The notes under the pieces were generated by a model that made no database searches, was not told the DNA's origin, and saw only the letters and a program-made list of their open reading frames with translations. From SZUA-448 sp045627185 (GTDB taxonomy: Bacteria > Bacillota > Clostridia > Lachnospirales > Lachnospiraceae), in the NCBI GenBank assembly GCA_045627185.1, contig JAZQNE010000098.1, positions 9,344-73,343 on the forward strand: DNA of 64,000 bases, read 5' to 3'. This document shows positions 55,299-64,000 of this stretch, in pieces. The translations under genes were made by a program, and so were the position numbers. Within the stretch, counting starts at the first letter, position 1, and each line of letters opens with the position of its first letter.

Positions 55299-57761
55299 AT
55301 GAACGAAAGAGTTTTAAGAGTACTTGAATATAATAAAATAATAGATATGCTGGCAAGTCATGCCGGGTCTGCGGCGGGAATCAAAAAATGCCGTGAAACA
55401 CTTCCCGAAACTGATCTTGAACTGATTGAGAGACGTCAGACGGAAACTGCCGATGCACTTGCACGTTTACTGCAAAAGGGAAGCGTTTCATTTTCCGGAA
55501 TTCCAGATGTTTCAGCAAGCGTAAAGCGGCTTGAAATAGGCTCAACACTTGGAACGGCAGAGCTTATGCATATCAGCTCGCTTCTTACGGCAACAGCCAG
55601 AATAAAGAGCTACGGAACTGCCGAACAGAAGAAGGACATGAGCCATCAGCCCGAATGGAAAAAGGAACTTGAGCGCCGGCGCACAAAAGAAAGAAATGCT
55701 GCGGATGAGCCTGAAAAAGAAGAGCAGAAGGATGCACTTTCGGAATATTTTGACGGACTTGCACCCCTGACGCTTCTTTCGGACGAAATTAACAGATGCA
55801 TTCTTGGTGAGGATGAGATTGCAGATGACGCAAGTCCCGGATTAAAGAGTGTGCGCCGTTCGATGAAGCTTGCAAATGACAAAATCCGCGAGCAGCTTAA
55901 TTCCATGATGACTTCGAACGATGCCCGTACAATGATGCAGGATGCGCTTATTACCGTTCGCGACGGAAGATACTGTATTCCCGTAAAGTCCGAATATAAG
56001 AGCAAATTCCCCGGAATGGTACATGATCAGTCATCAAGCGGATCAACCCTGTTTATAGAGCCCATCGCGGTTGTTAAGCTTAATAATGAGCTGCGTGAGC
56101 TTGAACTGAAGGAACGTGACGAAATTGAGAAAATCCTTCAGGACCTTAGCGAGAGAGCGGCCTGCCACTATAAAGAAATCGGCGAAAACATGAATCTTCT
56201 TGCTGAGCTTGATTATGCTTTTGCAAGGGCAAAGCTTGCTAAGCAGTTGCGCGCAACAAAGCCTGTTTTCAATGACAGAAGATATATAAATATCAAAAAA
56301 GGACGCCATCCGCTGATTGATGCGAAGAAGGTAGTGCCTACAGATATTTGGATCGGTCGTGATTTTGACCTGCTTGTTATTACCGGACCGAATACGGGCG
56401 GAAAGACGGTGTCACTTAAGACAATCGGTCTGTTCACGCTTATGGGCCAGGCAGGGCTTCATATTCCGGCTTCGGAAGGCTCGGAGCTTGGTATTTTCCG
56501 TGAGGTTTTTGCTGATATAGGCGATGAGCAGAGCATCGAACAAAGTCTTTCCACATTCTCATCCCATATGACGAATACTGTTTCCATTCTGAAGGAAGCC
56601 GATTACGAATCGCTTGTGCTGTTTGATGAGCTTGGCGCAGGCACGGACCCTGTTGAGGGTGCGGCTCTTGCAATGGCTATACTTGAAAATCTTCACAAGC
56701 GCACCATCAGGACGGTTGCTACAACACACTACAGTGAGCTTAAGGTTTATGCCCTTTCGACAGAGGGCGTATCAAATGCCTGCTGTGAGTTTGATGTTGA
56801 AAGCTTAAAGCCTACATATCGCCTGCTTATAGGTATTCCGGGCAAGAGTAATGCGTTTGCCATATCGGGAAAACTCGGGCTGCCTAAGGAAATTATTTCT
56901 GAAGCGCAGAAGCTGATTGGCGAGCAGGACCAGAGCTTTGAGGATGTTATCAGCAATCTTGAGAACGACAGAATCCGTATTGAGCGTGAGAAGGAAGAAA
57001 TCATTGCACTCCGTAAGGAAGCAGACGATTTACGGAATAAGCTGTCACAGAAGCAGGAAAAACTTGATGCTTCGCGTGAAAAAATGCTTGCCGAGGCGCG
57101 TGAAAAAGCGGCTGAAATTCTTAAGGAAGCCAAGGAATATGCGGATGAATCAATCCGCAGGATTAATAAACTCGGAACAGGCAGCGGCCTTAGGGAAATG
57201 GAGCAGGAACGCAGCGCTCTCCGTGAAAAAATCGGAGAAAATGATGATGCACGCAGCGTAAAACGCAAGGAAAAAACTGCTCCGGAAGGAAAGACAAGAG
57301 AACTCCGCGAAGGAGATACGGTCCTTGTTTTAAGCCTTAACCTGAAGGGCAAAATTGTTTCAAGCCCGAATGCAAAGGGTGATGTTACTGTTGCAATGGG
57401 TGCCATGCGTTCAACCATAAATGTTAAGGACCTTGAACTTGCTGAGCCCGACCATGTTCCTGAAGAAAAGAAAAAGGTAATCGGCAGTAACATAGGCTAT
57501 ACAAAGGCTTTAACAGTAAGCACTGAACTGAACCTTATCGGAAAGCGTGTGGATGAAGCACTTCCCGAACTTGATAAATATCTGGATGACGCTTATCTTG
57601 GGCATCTTGAGAAGGTTAACATTATTCACGGCAGAGGTACCGGAGCACTCCGCGATGCCGTGCACAATCACTTGCGTAAAACAAAGTATGTAAAGAGCTA
57701 TCGTCTCGGTGAATTCGGTGAAGGCGACCGTGGCGTGACAATTGTTGAATTTAAGAATTAA
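55299..57761 (+). CDS. mutS2: MutS2 / RqcU ATPase with Smr domain
   Basis: This 820-residue protein lacks the mismatch-recognition domain of MutS. The ATPase has Walker A ITGPNTGGKTVSLKT, SQSLSTFSSHM-like core, and Walker B LVLFDELGAGTDPVEGAALA. A long coiled coil (about 530-650) is followed by a KOW-like stretch (REGDTVLVLSLNLKGKIV) and a C-terminal Smr nuclease domain with LNLIGKRVDEALPELDKYLD and IIHGRGTGALRDAV. MutS2 was linked to recombination control and, more recently, to splitting collided ribosomes. The ribosome site is weak (TTAGG). It lies in a run with trmL and the two-component system downstream. Confidence 0.95.
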   Translation: MNERVLRVLEYNKIIDMLASHAGSAAGIKKCRETLPETDLELIERRQTETADALARLLQKGSVSFSGIPDVSASVKRLEIGSTLGTAELMHISSLLTATARIKSYGTAEQKKDMSHQPEWKKELERRRTKERNAADEPEKEEQKDALSEYFDGLAPLTLLSDEINRCILGEDEIADDASPGLKSVRRSMKLANDKIREQLNSMMTSNDARTMMQDALITVRDGRYCIPVKSEYKSKFPGMVHDQSSSGSTLFIEPIAVVKLNNELRELELKERDEIEKILQDLSERAACHYKEIGENMNLLAELDYAFARAKLAKQLRATKPVFNDRRYINIKKGRHPLIDAKKVVPTDIWIGRDFDLLVITGPNTGGKTVSLKTIGLFTLMGQAGLHIPASEGSELGIFREVFADIGDEQSIEQSLSTFSSHMTNTVSILKEADYESLVLFDELGAGTDPVEGAALAMAILENLHKRTIRTVATTHYSELKVYALSTEGVSNACCEFDVESLKPTYRLLIGIPGKSNAFAISGKLGLPKEIISEAQKLIGEQDQSFEDVISNLENDRIRIEREKEEIIALRKEADDLRNKLSQKQEKLDASREKMLAEAREKAAEILKEAKEYADESIRRINKLGTGSGLREMEQERSALREKIGENDDARSVKRKEKTAPEGKTRELREGDTVLVLSLNLKGKIVSSPNAKGDVTVAMGAMRSTINVKDLELAEPDHVPEEKKKVIGSNIGYTKALTVSTELNLIGKRVDEALPELDKYLDDAYLGHLEKVNIIHGRGTGALRDAVHNHLRKTKYVKSYRLGEFGEGDRGVTIVEFKN

Positions 57762-57773
57762 TGGGGGTAGATT

Positions 57774-58496
57774 ATGGCAGACAGGCAAAAAATCCTTATT
57801 GTTGATGATGACAGTAACATCGCTGAGCTTATTTCGCTTTATCTTGCGAAGGAATGTTATGACACGCAGATTGCCGAAGACGGTGAAGATGCACTTGCCA
57901 AGTTTAACGAATTCAATCCGGACCTGATTTTACTTGATATCATGCTTCCCGGAATTGACGGCTATGAGGTTTGCAGGGAAATCCGCAAGACTTCACAGGT
58001 TCCTATTATCATGCTTTCAGCCAAGGGTGAGGTTTTTGACAAGGTTCTTGGCCTTGAGCTTGGTGCCGATGATTACATGATCAAGCCCTTTGACTCAAAG
58101 GAGCTTGTGGCACGTGCAAAGGCCGTGCTCAGACGTAAGGCGCCTCAGGTGGCACCTGCCGCAGCTGAGACGGAGCAGACCGAAGCCGATGACCGCGAGT
58201 ATGTTTCATATGAGGATCTTAGCATTGACCTGTCAAATTACACTGTAATTTACTGCGGAAGCAATATCGAAATGCCGCCTAAGGAACTCGAACTGCTTTA
58301 CTATCTTGCAAAGCATCCGAACCGCGTATTTACCCGTGAACAGCTTCTTGATCATGTCTGGGGCTATGAGTATGTAGGCGATACAAGAACAGTCGATGTC
58401 CACATCAAGCGTCTTCGCGAGAAGATTAAGGACAGGGCAAACTGGAGTCTTTATACCGTTTGGGGAATCGGATACAAGTTTGAGGTTAGAAAATAG
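57774..58496 (+). CDS. OmpR-family response regulator
   Basis: This 240-residue regulator has a receiver domain with acidic pocket IVDDDS (10-14), acceptor Asp55 in LILLDIMLPGIDGYEV and Lys105-type MIKPFDSKEL. After an Ala/Glu-rich linker the winged helix DNA-binding domain reads PKELELLYYLAKHPNRVFTR, WGYEYVGDTRTVDVHIKRLR and TVWGIGYKF. GGGGGTAG precedes the ATG 13 bases after the mutS2 stop. The partner kinase is the next gene, 16 bases on. The target promoters are unknown; the HtrA-like gene downstream is a candidate. Confidence 0.95.
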   Translation: MADRQKILIVDDDSNIAELISLYLAKECYDTQIAEDGEDALAKFNEFNPDLILLDIMLPGIDGYEVCREIRKTSQVPIIMLSAKGEVFDKVLGLELGADDYMIKPFDSKELVARAKAVLRRKAPQVAPAAAETEQTEADDREYVSYEDLSIDLSNYTVIYCGSNIEMPPKELELLYYLAKHPNRVFTREQLLDHVWGYEYVGDTRTVDVHIKRLREKIKDRANWSLYTVWGIGYKFEVRK

Positions 58497-58511
58497 TACG
58501 GGTAGGTACTT

Positions 58512-59891
58512 ATGGGGCGAAAAATCACACTAAAACTGGTTATTGTCTATCTTGCGACCGTTATCTGCATGTTCTTTCTGCTGAATGCAGTCGGACAGAA
58601 AAAAGTTCAGCGGTCGCTGATAGAGAACCGTAAAAAAACAATGTCAAATGAGGCTGCGCAGATTGCCTCGGAATACGGAACAGCATCGATTGCCGAAATC
58701 AAAAGGGCACTTCAGAGCGTTGACCGTTTCCTGAACATGCGCGTTTTCCTGATTAATACATCGGGACTGGTAGTTGTAGATACAAGAAGCACGGAGCCGT
58801 TTGATATTTCCAAAACGCTCCCTGACTTCACTTCCGAATTTCATGAAAATATCATTGTTGCATCGCTGTCCGCAGAACCGCTCCTGATTGTCAGTGAGCC
58901 GATTTACAGGGATTATGAGGTGCGTGGCTACGCATGCCTTGCAGCCACCATGGACAGTGTTTATCAGGATACGGTTTTCTACGTTGATACAATCAACGTC
59001 TTTATTCTGTTGTTCTCTGCAATTCTTCTTCTTGTTTTTGTGCTGATTTATTTCATAGCTGTATGGCCTGTTGCGGTTATCAAGCATATTGCGATTGAGT
59101 ATGCACGCAAAAATTACACCTATACAACCCGTCACACCCTTTTTGACGAATATCGTGATATTTCAGAGGCCATGCGTGTTACTGCGGGTGAGGTTGAACG
59201 TCTTGAAGAATATCAGAAGAAATTTGTCGGCAATGTTTCGCATGATTTCCGCTCACCGCTTACGTCCATCAAAGGCTACATTGAAGCAATTAAGGACGGT
59301 ACGATTCCGTATGAAGCGGCAAACCGCTATCTTGAAATAATCCTGTTCGAAACCGAGCGCCTGACAAAGCTTACAGAGGATCTTCTGTCGCTGAGCCGTA
59401 TGGATAATGATGTTGAACTGGAGCTGACGGATTTTGATATTATCGGCATGATCAGGAAAACGATTGCGACGTTTGAAGGTACCTGCACTAAGAAGCGCAT
59501 TTCCTTCGACCTTGAGTTCTGTGACCGGGAAGTCTTTATTAATGCGGATTTCAGCCGTATTCAGCAGGTTCTCTACAACCTGATCGATAATGCGATTAAG
59601 TTCAGCAATCAGGACTCATCGATAGTTATTTCCGTTAATACAAAGGGCAGCAAGGCTCTTATCAGCGTTAAGGACTTTGGCATAGGTATTCCGAAGGATG
59701 CCCAGAAGAAAATCTGGGAACGCTTCTACAAGAGCGATCTGTCGCGTGGTAAGGATAAAAAGGGCACAGGCCTTGGCCTTGCGATTGTTAAGGATATCAT
59801 TGATGCCCATAAAGAAAATATATCGGTTATCAGTACTGAGGGCGAGGGTACGGAATTCCTGTTTTCCATGCCTCTTGCAGAAAATTTGTGA
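58512..59891 (+). CDS. Sensor histidine kinase
   Basis: This 459-residue membrane kinase has transmembrane segments at about 8-26 and 162-184 and an extracytoplasmic sensor domain between them (about 28-160, RVFLINTSGLVVVDTRS suggests a PDC/Cache-like fold). The cytoplasmic linker is HAMP-like but weak. His244 lies in NVSHDFRSPLTSIKGYIEAI, the N-box in QVLYNLIDNAIKFS, G1 in VKDFGIGIP and G2 in KKGTGLGLAIVKDI. It should phosphorylate the OmpR-type regulator just upstream. Note Asp in place of the usual Glu in SHDFRSP, which occurs in many functional kinases. Confidence 0.94.
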   Translation: MGRKITLKLVIVYLATVICMFFLLNAVGQKKVQRSLIENRKKTMSNEAAQIASEYGTASIAEIKRALQSVDRFLNMRVFLINTSGLVVVDTRSTEPFDISKTLPDFTSEFHENIIVASLSAEPLLIVSEPIYRDYEVRGYACLAATMDSVYQDTVFYVDTINVFILLFSAILLLVFVLIYFIAVWPVAVIKHIAIEYARKNYTYTTRHTLFDEYRDISEAMRVTAGEVERLEEYQKKFVGNVSHDFRSPLTSIKGYIEAIKDGTIPYEAANRYLEIILFETERLTKLTEDLLSLSRMDNDVELELTDFDIIGMIRKTIATFEGTCTKKRISFDLEFCDREVFINADFSRIQQVLYNLIDNAIKFSNQDSSIVISVNTKGSKALISVKDFGIGIPKDAQKKIWERFYKSDLSRGKDKKGTGLGLAIVKDIIDAHKENISVISTEGEGTEFLFSMPLAENL

Positions 59892-59974
59892 TGTTAACAA
59901 TCACTTAATAGTCTGTTCATAACTTTATGTTAGACTAACTTAGCAACTGTGGGTTAATAGGGGATTGATTCATT

Positions 59975-61330
59975 ATGGACAATAATAGAAACACTGAAAA
60001 TAACGATTATCAGTTTGTTCGTGAAAAAATAACTTCAAAAAAGAAGAGCCGTGTGAAAAAAGTGCTGCTGATTACTGCAGGCACTCTTGTTCTTGCGGTT
60101 CTTTTCGGTTTTCTGGCACGGTTTACGTTTGATGCATCGGAAGGTGTTGTGGCCCGGATTCTCGGGCTTGCGCCTACGCCTACACATCAGCCGTACCGTA
60201 TTGCGACCGATACGCCGGTTCCTACAAAGCCGAGTACGCCGGCACCGTCATTTACGGGAGCACCAAGTCCTACGGACGGCATTGCACCTACACTTACACC
60301 TACACCTACTCTTACGCCGGTTCCTACAGGGGAACCTGATGACCCGAATGAAAAGAATGAGGCGTTAGAGGCACTTCTGGAGGTTTACAAAGGACTCCGT
60401 GAGGTAGCAAAGGCAGCCTCGAAGTTCATGACAGAGGTAAGGCTTGTAACAGTTGAGAATGACTGGTTTGGGGAACCGCTTGAAACATCGGTATCAATAA
60501 GCGGAATCATTCTGGGAGATAACGGAGAAGAGCTTCTTCTGCTTGTAAGTGCTGAATCGATTGACAAGGCAGACCGTATTGATGCCGTAATCGGAGGCGA
60601 AACCGTTAAACGTGTCGGCATTAAAGCATCAAACGATGAATACAATCTGGCTGTCCTTACAGTATCCATGAACAAGCTTACGGATGCCTCGAAGGCTGCA
60701 ATTGCTTATGCATCCTTTGCGGGAGATGAAAAACCTGTTCCGGGCACACCGCTTCTTGCTATTGGTAATCCGAACGGCTATCTGGGTTCATTTGAACTTG
60801 GTATGGTTACAACTACCGGCGATTACGCTTATGTAACCGATAATCGTCTTGAAATTATGAATACCGACCTGACCTACCGTGAGAACGGAGACGGCGTATT
60901 TGTTGACTTTGACGGAAAAATAGTTGGTATTATTACTCACAAGTTCCGCGAAAAGAATGAAAGCAACCTCATGTCCATGGTATCTGTTTCCAATATGCAG
61001 TCCATCATTGAAGACCTTGCTAACTGCAAAGACCGCAACTACCTTGGCGTTATTGCAAAGGAAGCTCCGGAATCGGTTCTTTCCGGAATGGGCCTTAAGT
61101 CAGGCCTTTATGTAACTGAGGTAAAGGCCGGCTCGCCTGCTGAAAAGGGCGGAATCAAGAAGGGTGATATCATTACTGCCATGGGTTCCAAGGTACTTGA
61201 TACGGTAGAAACCCTGAATGACTGCCTTAACGGTTATAAGGCCGGTGACCTGGTTTCCGTTAAGCTTGCAAGAAACAACAGAGCGCTGACTGCAACAGTT
61301 GAAATTGAATTGACAAATCAGGTGAAATAA
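59975..61330 (+). CDS. Membrane-anchored HtrA-like pseudoprotease with PDZ domain
   Basis: This 451-residue protein has a cytoplasmic stub (1-30, Lys-rich), one transmembrane helix (VLLITAGTLVLAVLFGFLA), a Thr-Pro linker (about 60-130) and a trypsin-like domain (about 145-350) followed by a PDZ domain (about 350-445, GLYVTEVKAGSPAEKGGIKKGD). The HtrA fold is clear (DEYNLAVLTVSMN, LLAIGNPNG), but the catalytic triad is lost: the usual TNNHVV is LLVSAESI, Asp of the DLAVL motif is Asn, and GNSGGP is replaced by ENGDGVF. It is therefore not a protease of the normal type. Directly downstream of a two-component system; probably a sensor or scaffold for surface stress. GGGGAT precedes the ATG. Confidence 0.85.
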   Translation: MDNNRNTENNDYQFVREKITSKKKSRVKKVLLITAGTLVLAVLFGFLARFTFDASEGVVARILGLAPTPTHQPYRIATDTPVPTKPSTPAPSFTGAPSPTDGIAPTLTPTPTLTPVPTGEPDDPNEKNEALEALLEVYKGLREVAKAASKFMTEVRLVTVENDWFGEPLETSVSISGIILGDNGEELLLLVSAESIDKADRIDAVIGGETVKRVGIKASNDEYNLAVLTVSMNKLTDASKAAIAYASFAGDEKPVPGTPLLAIGNPNGYLGSFELGMVTTTGDYAYVTDNRLEIMNTDLTYRENGDGVFVDFDGKIVGIITHKFREKNESNLMSMVSVSNMQSIIEDLANCKDRNYLGVIAKEAPESVLSGMGLKSGLYVTEVKAGSPAEKGGIKKGDIITAMGSKVLDTVETLNDCLNGYKAGDLVSVKLARNNRALTATVEIELTNQVK

Positions 61331-61340
61331 TGGTTTAATA

Positions 61341-61379
61341 AATGTCGGCAGGCCGAATTGAGCTTGCCGGCATTTTTTG
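61341..61379 (+). terminator. Terminator after the HtrA-like gene
   Basis: AATGTCGGCA (61341-61350) pairs with TGCCGGCATT (61365-61374) with one G-U pair, then TTTTT. It overlaps the ribosome site region of the next gene. Confidence 0.8.
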
Positions 61380-61394
61380 TGGGAGGTTTTTAAG

Positions 61395-62894
61395 ATGACT
61401 GAGAATTTTAAAAAACTAAAAGAATACCTTGATAAAAAGAATCTGTACAATTATGCTGCATCACTTATGTACTGGGATATGGCAACAACCATGCCGGATG
61501 GCGGATTTCCGCTTAATTCGGACGCATCGACTTTTTTCTCGACAGAAAGCTTTAAGATGGGCACTTCCAAAGAGCTTGAGAACCTGATTGATGAATTGCT
61601 TGTTCCGGAAATTTTTGAGACGCTCGAACCTTATGAAAAGTTCAGCGTAAAGCGCATGAAGAAGGATTTTGTTGAGAGTTCCAGAGTCCCCGTTGATTTT
61701 TATTCGGAGATGGTCCGCGTGACGAAGGAATCGGAGAAGGCCTGGGAAAAGGCAAAACAGAATTCTGACTTTTCAATGTTTGCACCTCATCTTAAAAAGA
61801 TGATTGATTACACGGTAAGGTATTATCAGTATATCCGTCCGGGCAAAGACCCGTATGAGGAGATGCTTTCAGACCATGAAGAAGGAATGGATTCTGCTAC
61901 AATTGACCGCTTGTTTGAAGAACTGAAGGCAGAACTTGTTCCGCTTGTTAAGAAAATCCTTGCCGCAAAGCAGCCTGATGACTCGAAATTCCGTGTTAAG
62001 TATGACACTGACTGCGAGCGAAGGGTTCAGAAGGAACTGCTTTCTTACATTGGTTTCAACTGGGAAAACGGTACGGTTGGCGAAACCGAGCATCCGTTTA
62101 CCATGGGTTTCTCAATGAAGGATGTACGTGTGACAAACCATTTTAATGAGGACAATGCCATTGATCCCATGTTTTCCGCAATTCATGAGGGCGGACATGC
62201 TATTTTCGACCAGAACGTAAATCCGGAGTTTGAAAATACACCTGCGGCAGAGTGCGGTAATATGGGCATCCATGAAAGCCAGTCACGCTTCTATGAGAAT
62301 ATTCTTGGCAGAAACAAGAATTTCTGGGTTCCGATTTATTCAAGAATTCAGGAACTCCAGCCTGAGTTTAAGAGCATTTCGCTTGATGAGTATTACCATG
62401 AAATCAACCACGTTCGCAACAGTCTGATTCGTATTGAGGCTGATGAGGTTACATATTGCCTGCATATTATTCTCCGCTATGAAATGGAAAAGGCCATTTT
62501 CCGTGACGGTGTGGATGTTTCCGAACTTCCCGCCCTCTGGAATGCCAAAATGCGCGAATATCTTGATATTGATCCGGACTGCGATGCTACCGGTATTCTT
62601 CAGGATATGCACTGGAGCGACGGCTCATTTGGCTATTTCCCTTCATATCTGCTCGGAAGCATTTACGACGGTATGTATCTTGATAAGATTACCGAGGAGC
62701 TTGGCGATGTTAACACAATTCTTCGCGAGGGCAGAATTCTTGAAATAACCAAGTGGCTGAATGAAAAAATTCACCAATACGGCAATATGAGACTTCCGAA
62801 GGAAGTTATTGAGAATGTCTGCGGAAAACCCGTGAGCGCTGAGCCGCTCTGCAGATATTTCAGAGAAAAATATACGGAACTGTATAACCTGTGA
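61395..62894 (+). CDS. M32 family metallocarboxypeptidase
   Basis: ATG 61395 (499 residues; GGGAGG upstream) is used. Family hallmarks are HPF (233-235), DVRVT (243-247), the zinc motif HEGGH (264-268) with the third ligand Glu in HESQSR (293-298) and the late block IRIEADEVTYCLHIILRYE. The enzyme removes C-terminal residues from peptides, in the cytoplasm, with broad specificity. The sequence SLMYWDMATTMPDGG near residue 24-38 is typical. No signal peptide. It ends in a bidirectional terminator shared with the convergent isomerase-like gene. Confidence 0.95.
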   Translation: MTENFKKLKEYLDKKNLYNYAASLMYWDMATTMPDGGFPLNSDASTFFSTESFKMGTSKELENLIDELLVPEIFETLEPYEKFSVKRMKKDFVESSRVPVDFYSEMVRVTKESEKAWEKAKQNSDFSMFAPHLKKMIDYTVRYYQYIRPGKDPYEEMLSDHEEGMDSATIDRLFEELKAELVPLVKKILAAKQPDDSKFRVKYDTDCERRVQKELLSYIGFNWENGTVGETEHPFTMGFSMKDVRVTNHFNEDNAIDPMFSAIHEGGHAIFDQNVNPEFENTPAAECGNMGIHESQSRFYENILGRNKNFWVPIYSRIQELQPEFKSISLDEYYHEINHVRNSLIRIEADEVTYCLHIILRYEMEKAIFRDGVDVSELPALWNAKMREYLDIDPDCDATGILQDMHWSDGSFGYFPSYLLGSIYDGMYLDKITEELGDVNTILREGRILEITKWLNEKIHQYGNMRLPKEVIENVCGKPVSAEPLCRYFREKYTELYNL

Positions 62895-62908
62895 CTCACA
62901 GGGCAGCA

Positions 62909-62949
62909 AAAAAGCGCTTCGGTCATTGCTCGTGACCGAAGCGCTTTTT
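62909..62949. terminator. Bidirectional terminator
   Basis: A 17-bp perfect stem (62909-62925 with 62933-62949, loop TTGCTCG) with A and T runs on both ends, placed between the convergent M32 and isomerase-like genes. Confidence 0.92.
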
Positions 62950-62998
62950 GTTAAGGCTGTTCTTTACAGCTCATTTTCTTAAATCTTTTTCAATTTCT

Positions 62999-64000
62999 TT
63001 ACTTGAAAGGATTTTCTGTAGGATACAGAACGCCCTTAGGCTGGTTGTAGTTGATGTTCTCAACCTTTACGCCCATAAACTTGAATACTTCATAGAGTGA
63101 CTTGCCATAGTGACCGAATGCAACTGCACCGTGATGAGGATATCTCTTCTCAACAAGTACATGGCGATAGAAGCGACCCATCTCAGGGATTGCGAAAACG
63201 CCGATGCCACCGAATGAACGTGTGGGAACGTCAAGAATTTCGCCCTCAGCAATGTAAGAACGAAGGTTGCCTTCGCTGTCGCACTGCAGACGGTAGAATG
63301 TGATATCGCTTGCTGCGATGTCGCCTTCAAGAGTTCCGCGTGTGAAGTCAGGCTCTGAACCTGCGGGCTCAAGAAGTCTGTGCTGGATAAGCTGGTACTT
63401 AACGGCACGGTTGTTGCACATCTTGCATTCAGGAGTATTTCCGCAGTGGAAGCCCATGAATGTGTCGGTAAGTGAGTAGTTGTACTTGCCCTTGATGTCT
63501 TCATCGTAAATGTACTGAGGAACGGAATTGTTGATATCAAGAAGTGTAACTGCGTCTGCAGATACGCATGAACCTACATATTCGCTTAATGCACCGTAAA
63601 TATCAACTTCGCATGCTACCGGGATACCACGGGAAGCAAGACGGCTGTTTACGTAGCAGGGCTCGAAACCGAATGTCTCAGGGAATGCAGGCCAGCACTG
63701 GTTTGCGAAGCAAACATACTTGCGAGCGCCCTTGTGAGCCTCAGCCCAGTCAAGCAGTGTGAGTTCGAACTGTGCCATACGTGCATTGAGTTCGGGATAG
63801 TAGCAGCCTTCGCCCATTTCTTTCTTCATATCCTCGCAAACGTCGGGGATACGGGGATCATTTGCATGAGCCTTGAAGCTTACGAACAGGTCAAGTTCTG
63901 AGTTCTCTTCAATTTCAACACCGAGCTCATAAAGGCCCTTGATAGGAGCGTTGCAAGCGAAGAAGTCCTGAGGACGGGGACCAAAGGTAATAATCTTAAG
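62999..64000 (-). CDS. L-fucose/L-arabinose isomerase-like protein, 5' end outside window
   Basis: The frame is open to the window edge, so 333 C-terminal residues are visible and the start lies beyond 64000. TFGPRPQDFFACNAPIKGLYE, CFANQCWPAFPETFGFEPCY, ACEVDIYGALSEY, DTFMGFHCGNTPEC and SFGGIGVFAIPEMGRFYRHV match the clostridial L-fucose/L-arabinose isomerase family, where Glu, Asp and His bind the metal. It interconverts an aldose and a ketose in the cytoplasm. A FGGY kinase in the same window could act on the ketose. The exact sugar is not certain. Confidence 0.82.
   Translation of the reverse strand, partial: LKIITFGPRPQDFFACNAPIKGLYELGVEIEENSELDLFVSFKAHANDPRIPDVCEDMKKEMGEGCYYPELNARMAQFELTLLDWAEAHKGARKYVCFANQCWPAFPETFGFEPCYVNSRLASRGIPVACEVDIYGALSEYVGSCVSADAVTLLDINNSVPQYIYDEDIKGKYNYSLTDTFMGFHCGNTPECKMCNNRAVKYQLIQHRLLEPAGSEPDFTRGTLEGDIAASDITFYRLQCDSEGNLRSYIAEGEILDVPTRSFGGIGVFAIPEMGRFYRHVLVEKRYPHHGAVAFGHYGKSLYEVFKFMGVKVENINYNQPKGVLYPTENPFK

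Noticed and set aside
56747..57493. 248-codon Ser/Arg-rich frame on the minus strand
   Set aside because: It mirrors the Lys/Glu-rich coiled coil of MutS2; composition is that of a reverse-strand shadow.
59975..61330. Active DegP/HtrA protease
   Set aside because: None of the three catalytic residues is at its expected motif, so it is described as a pseudoprotease.

Overview
The window looks like chromosome from a low- to mid-GC Gram-positive anaerobe of the class Clostridia, probably a gut or rumen saccharolytic species of Lachnospiraceae/Oscillospiraceae type. The signs are strong Shine-Dalgarno sites, Veg, MecA, MutS2, GdpP, bacterial-type ferredoxin and [FeFe]-hydrogenase-like genes, meso-diaminopimelate dehydrogenase, several glycoside hydrolases (GH31, GH43, GH13, GH18) and Thr-Pro-rich surface linkers. 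No rRNA, tRNA, CRISPR array, prophage or insertion sequence was seen. Most of the window is core chromosome; the unusual material lies in small regulatory or envelope modules between housekeeping operons.

Layout. 1-10079 (minus): a likely operon starting with a GH31 alpha-glucosidase, followed by two large tandem paralogous envelope proteins, an ABC ATPase, its permease and a partial membrane/coiled-coil protein. 10194-15396 (plus): rpsF-ssb-rpsR with its own promoter and terminator, then gdpP-rplI-dnaB. 15535-15705 (minus): a 56-residue 2[4Fe-4S] ferredoxin. 15848-19104 (plus): cca, a PEGA-type surface protein and a DUF1858 redox peptide. 19164-20181: mecA (TTG start) diverging from a kinase fused to a degenerate ParA-like domain. 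21710-26425 (plus): GH18/SH3 protein, a PII-like protein paired with a CPA2 antiporter, plsC and a small membrane protein. 26789-31299: hybrid histidine kinase and clpB.

31402-32212 holds a promoter with a BlaI-type dyad, a 9-codon ORF and a secreted protein. 32454-35717 is a compact five-gene operon around a sensory-type [FeFe]-hydrogenase-like protein: DRTGG, HATPase, hydrogenase-like, DRTGG, PHP. The H-cluster cysteines are kept but the proton-transfer cysteine appears as alanine, so redox/H2 sensing feeding a switch is the likely role. 36045-40026: veg, a strongly folded intergenic element, a GLUG-like surface protein and a LacI-sensor/GGDEF protein. 40346-50395: phospholipase-C-like protein, nitroreductase, GH43, PH-domain protein, ddh, FGGY kinase, a two-part methyltransferase, a candidate small RNA and a GH13 enzyme. 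50407-57761: nth, small membrane proteins, Lrp-type regulator plus aminotransferase, cheX, trmL, mutS2. 57774-61330: a two-component system followed by a membrane-anchored HtrA-like protein whose catalytic triad is gone. 61395-64000: M32 carboxypeptidase and, convergently, a partial fucose/arabinose-isomerase-like gene.

The best candidates for new biology are the kinase/pseudo-ParA fusion, the sensory hydrogenase operon, the PII-like/antiporter pair, the twin envelope proteins with their ABC transporter, the pseudo-HtrA beside a two-component system, and three structured non-coding regions (26594-26714, 36350-36444, 48031-48140). All functions are read from motifs and context only; no database search was possible.
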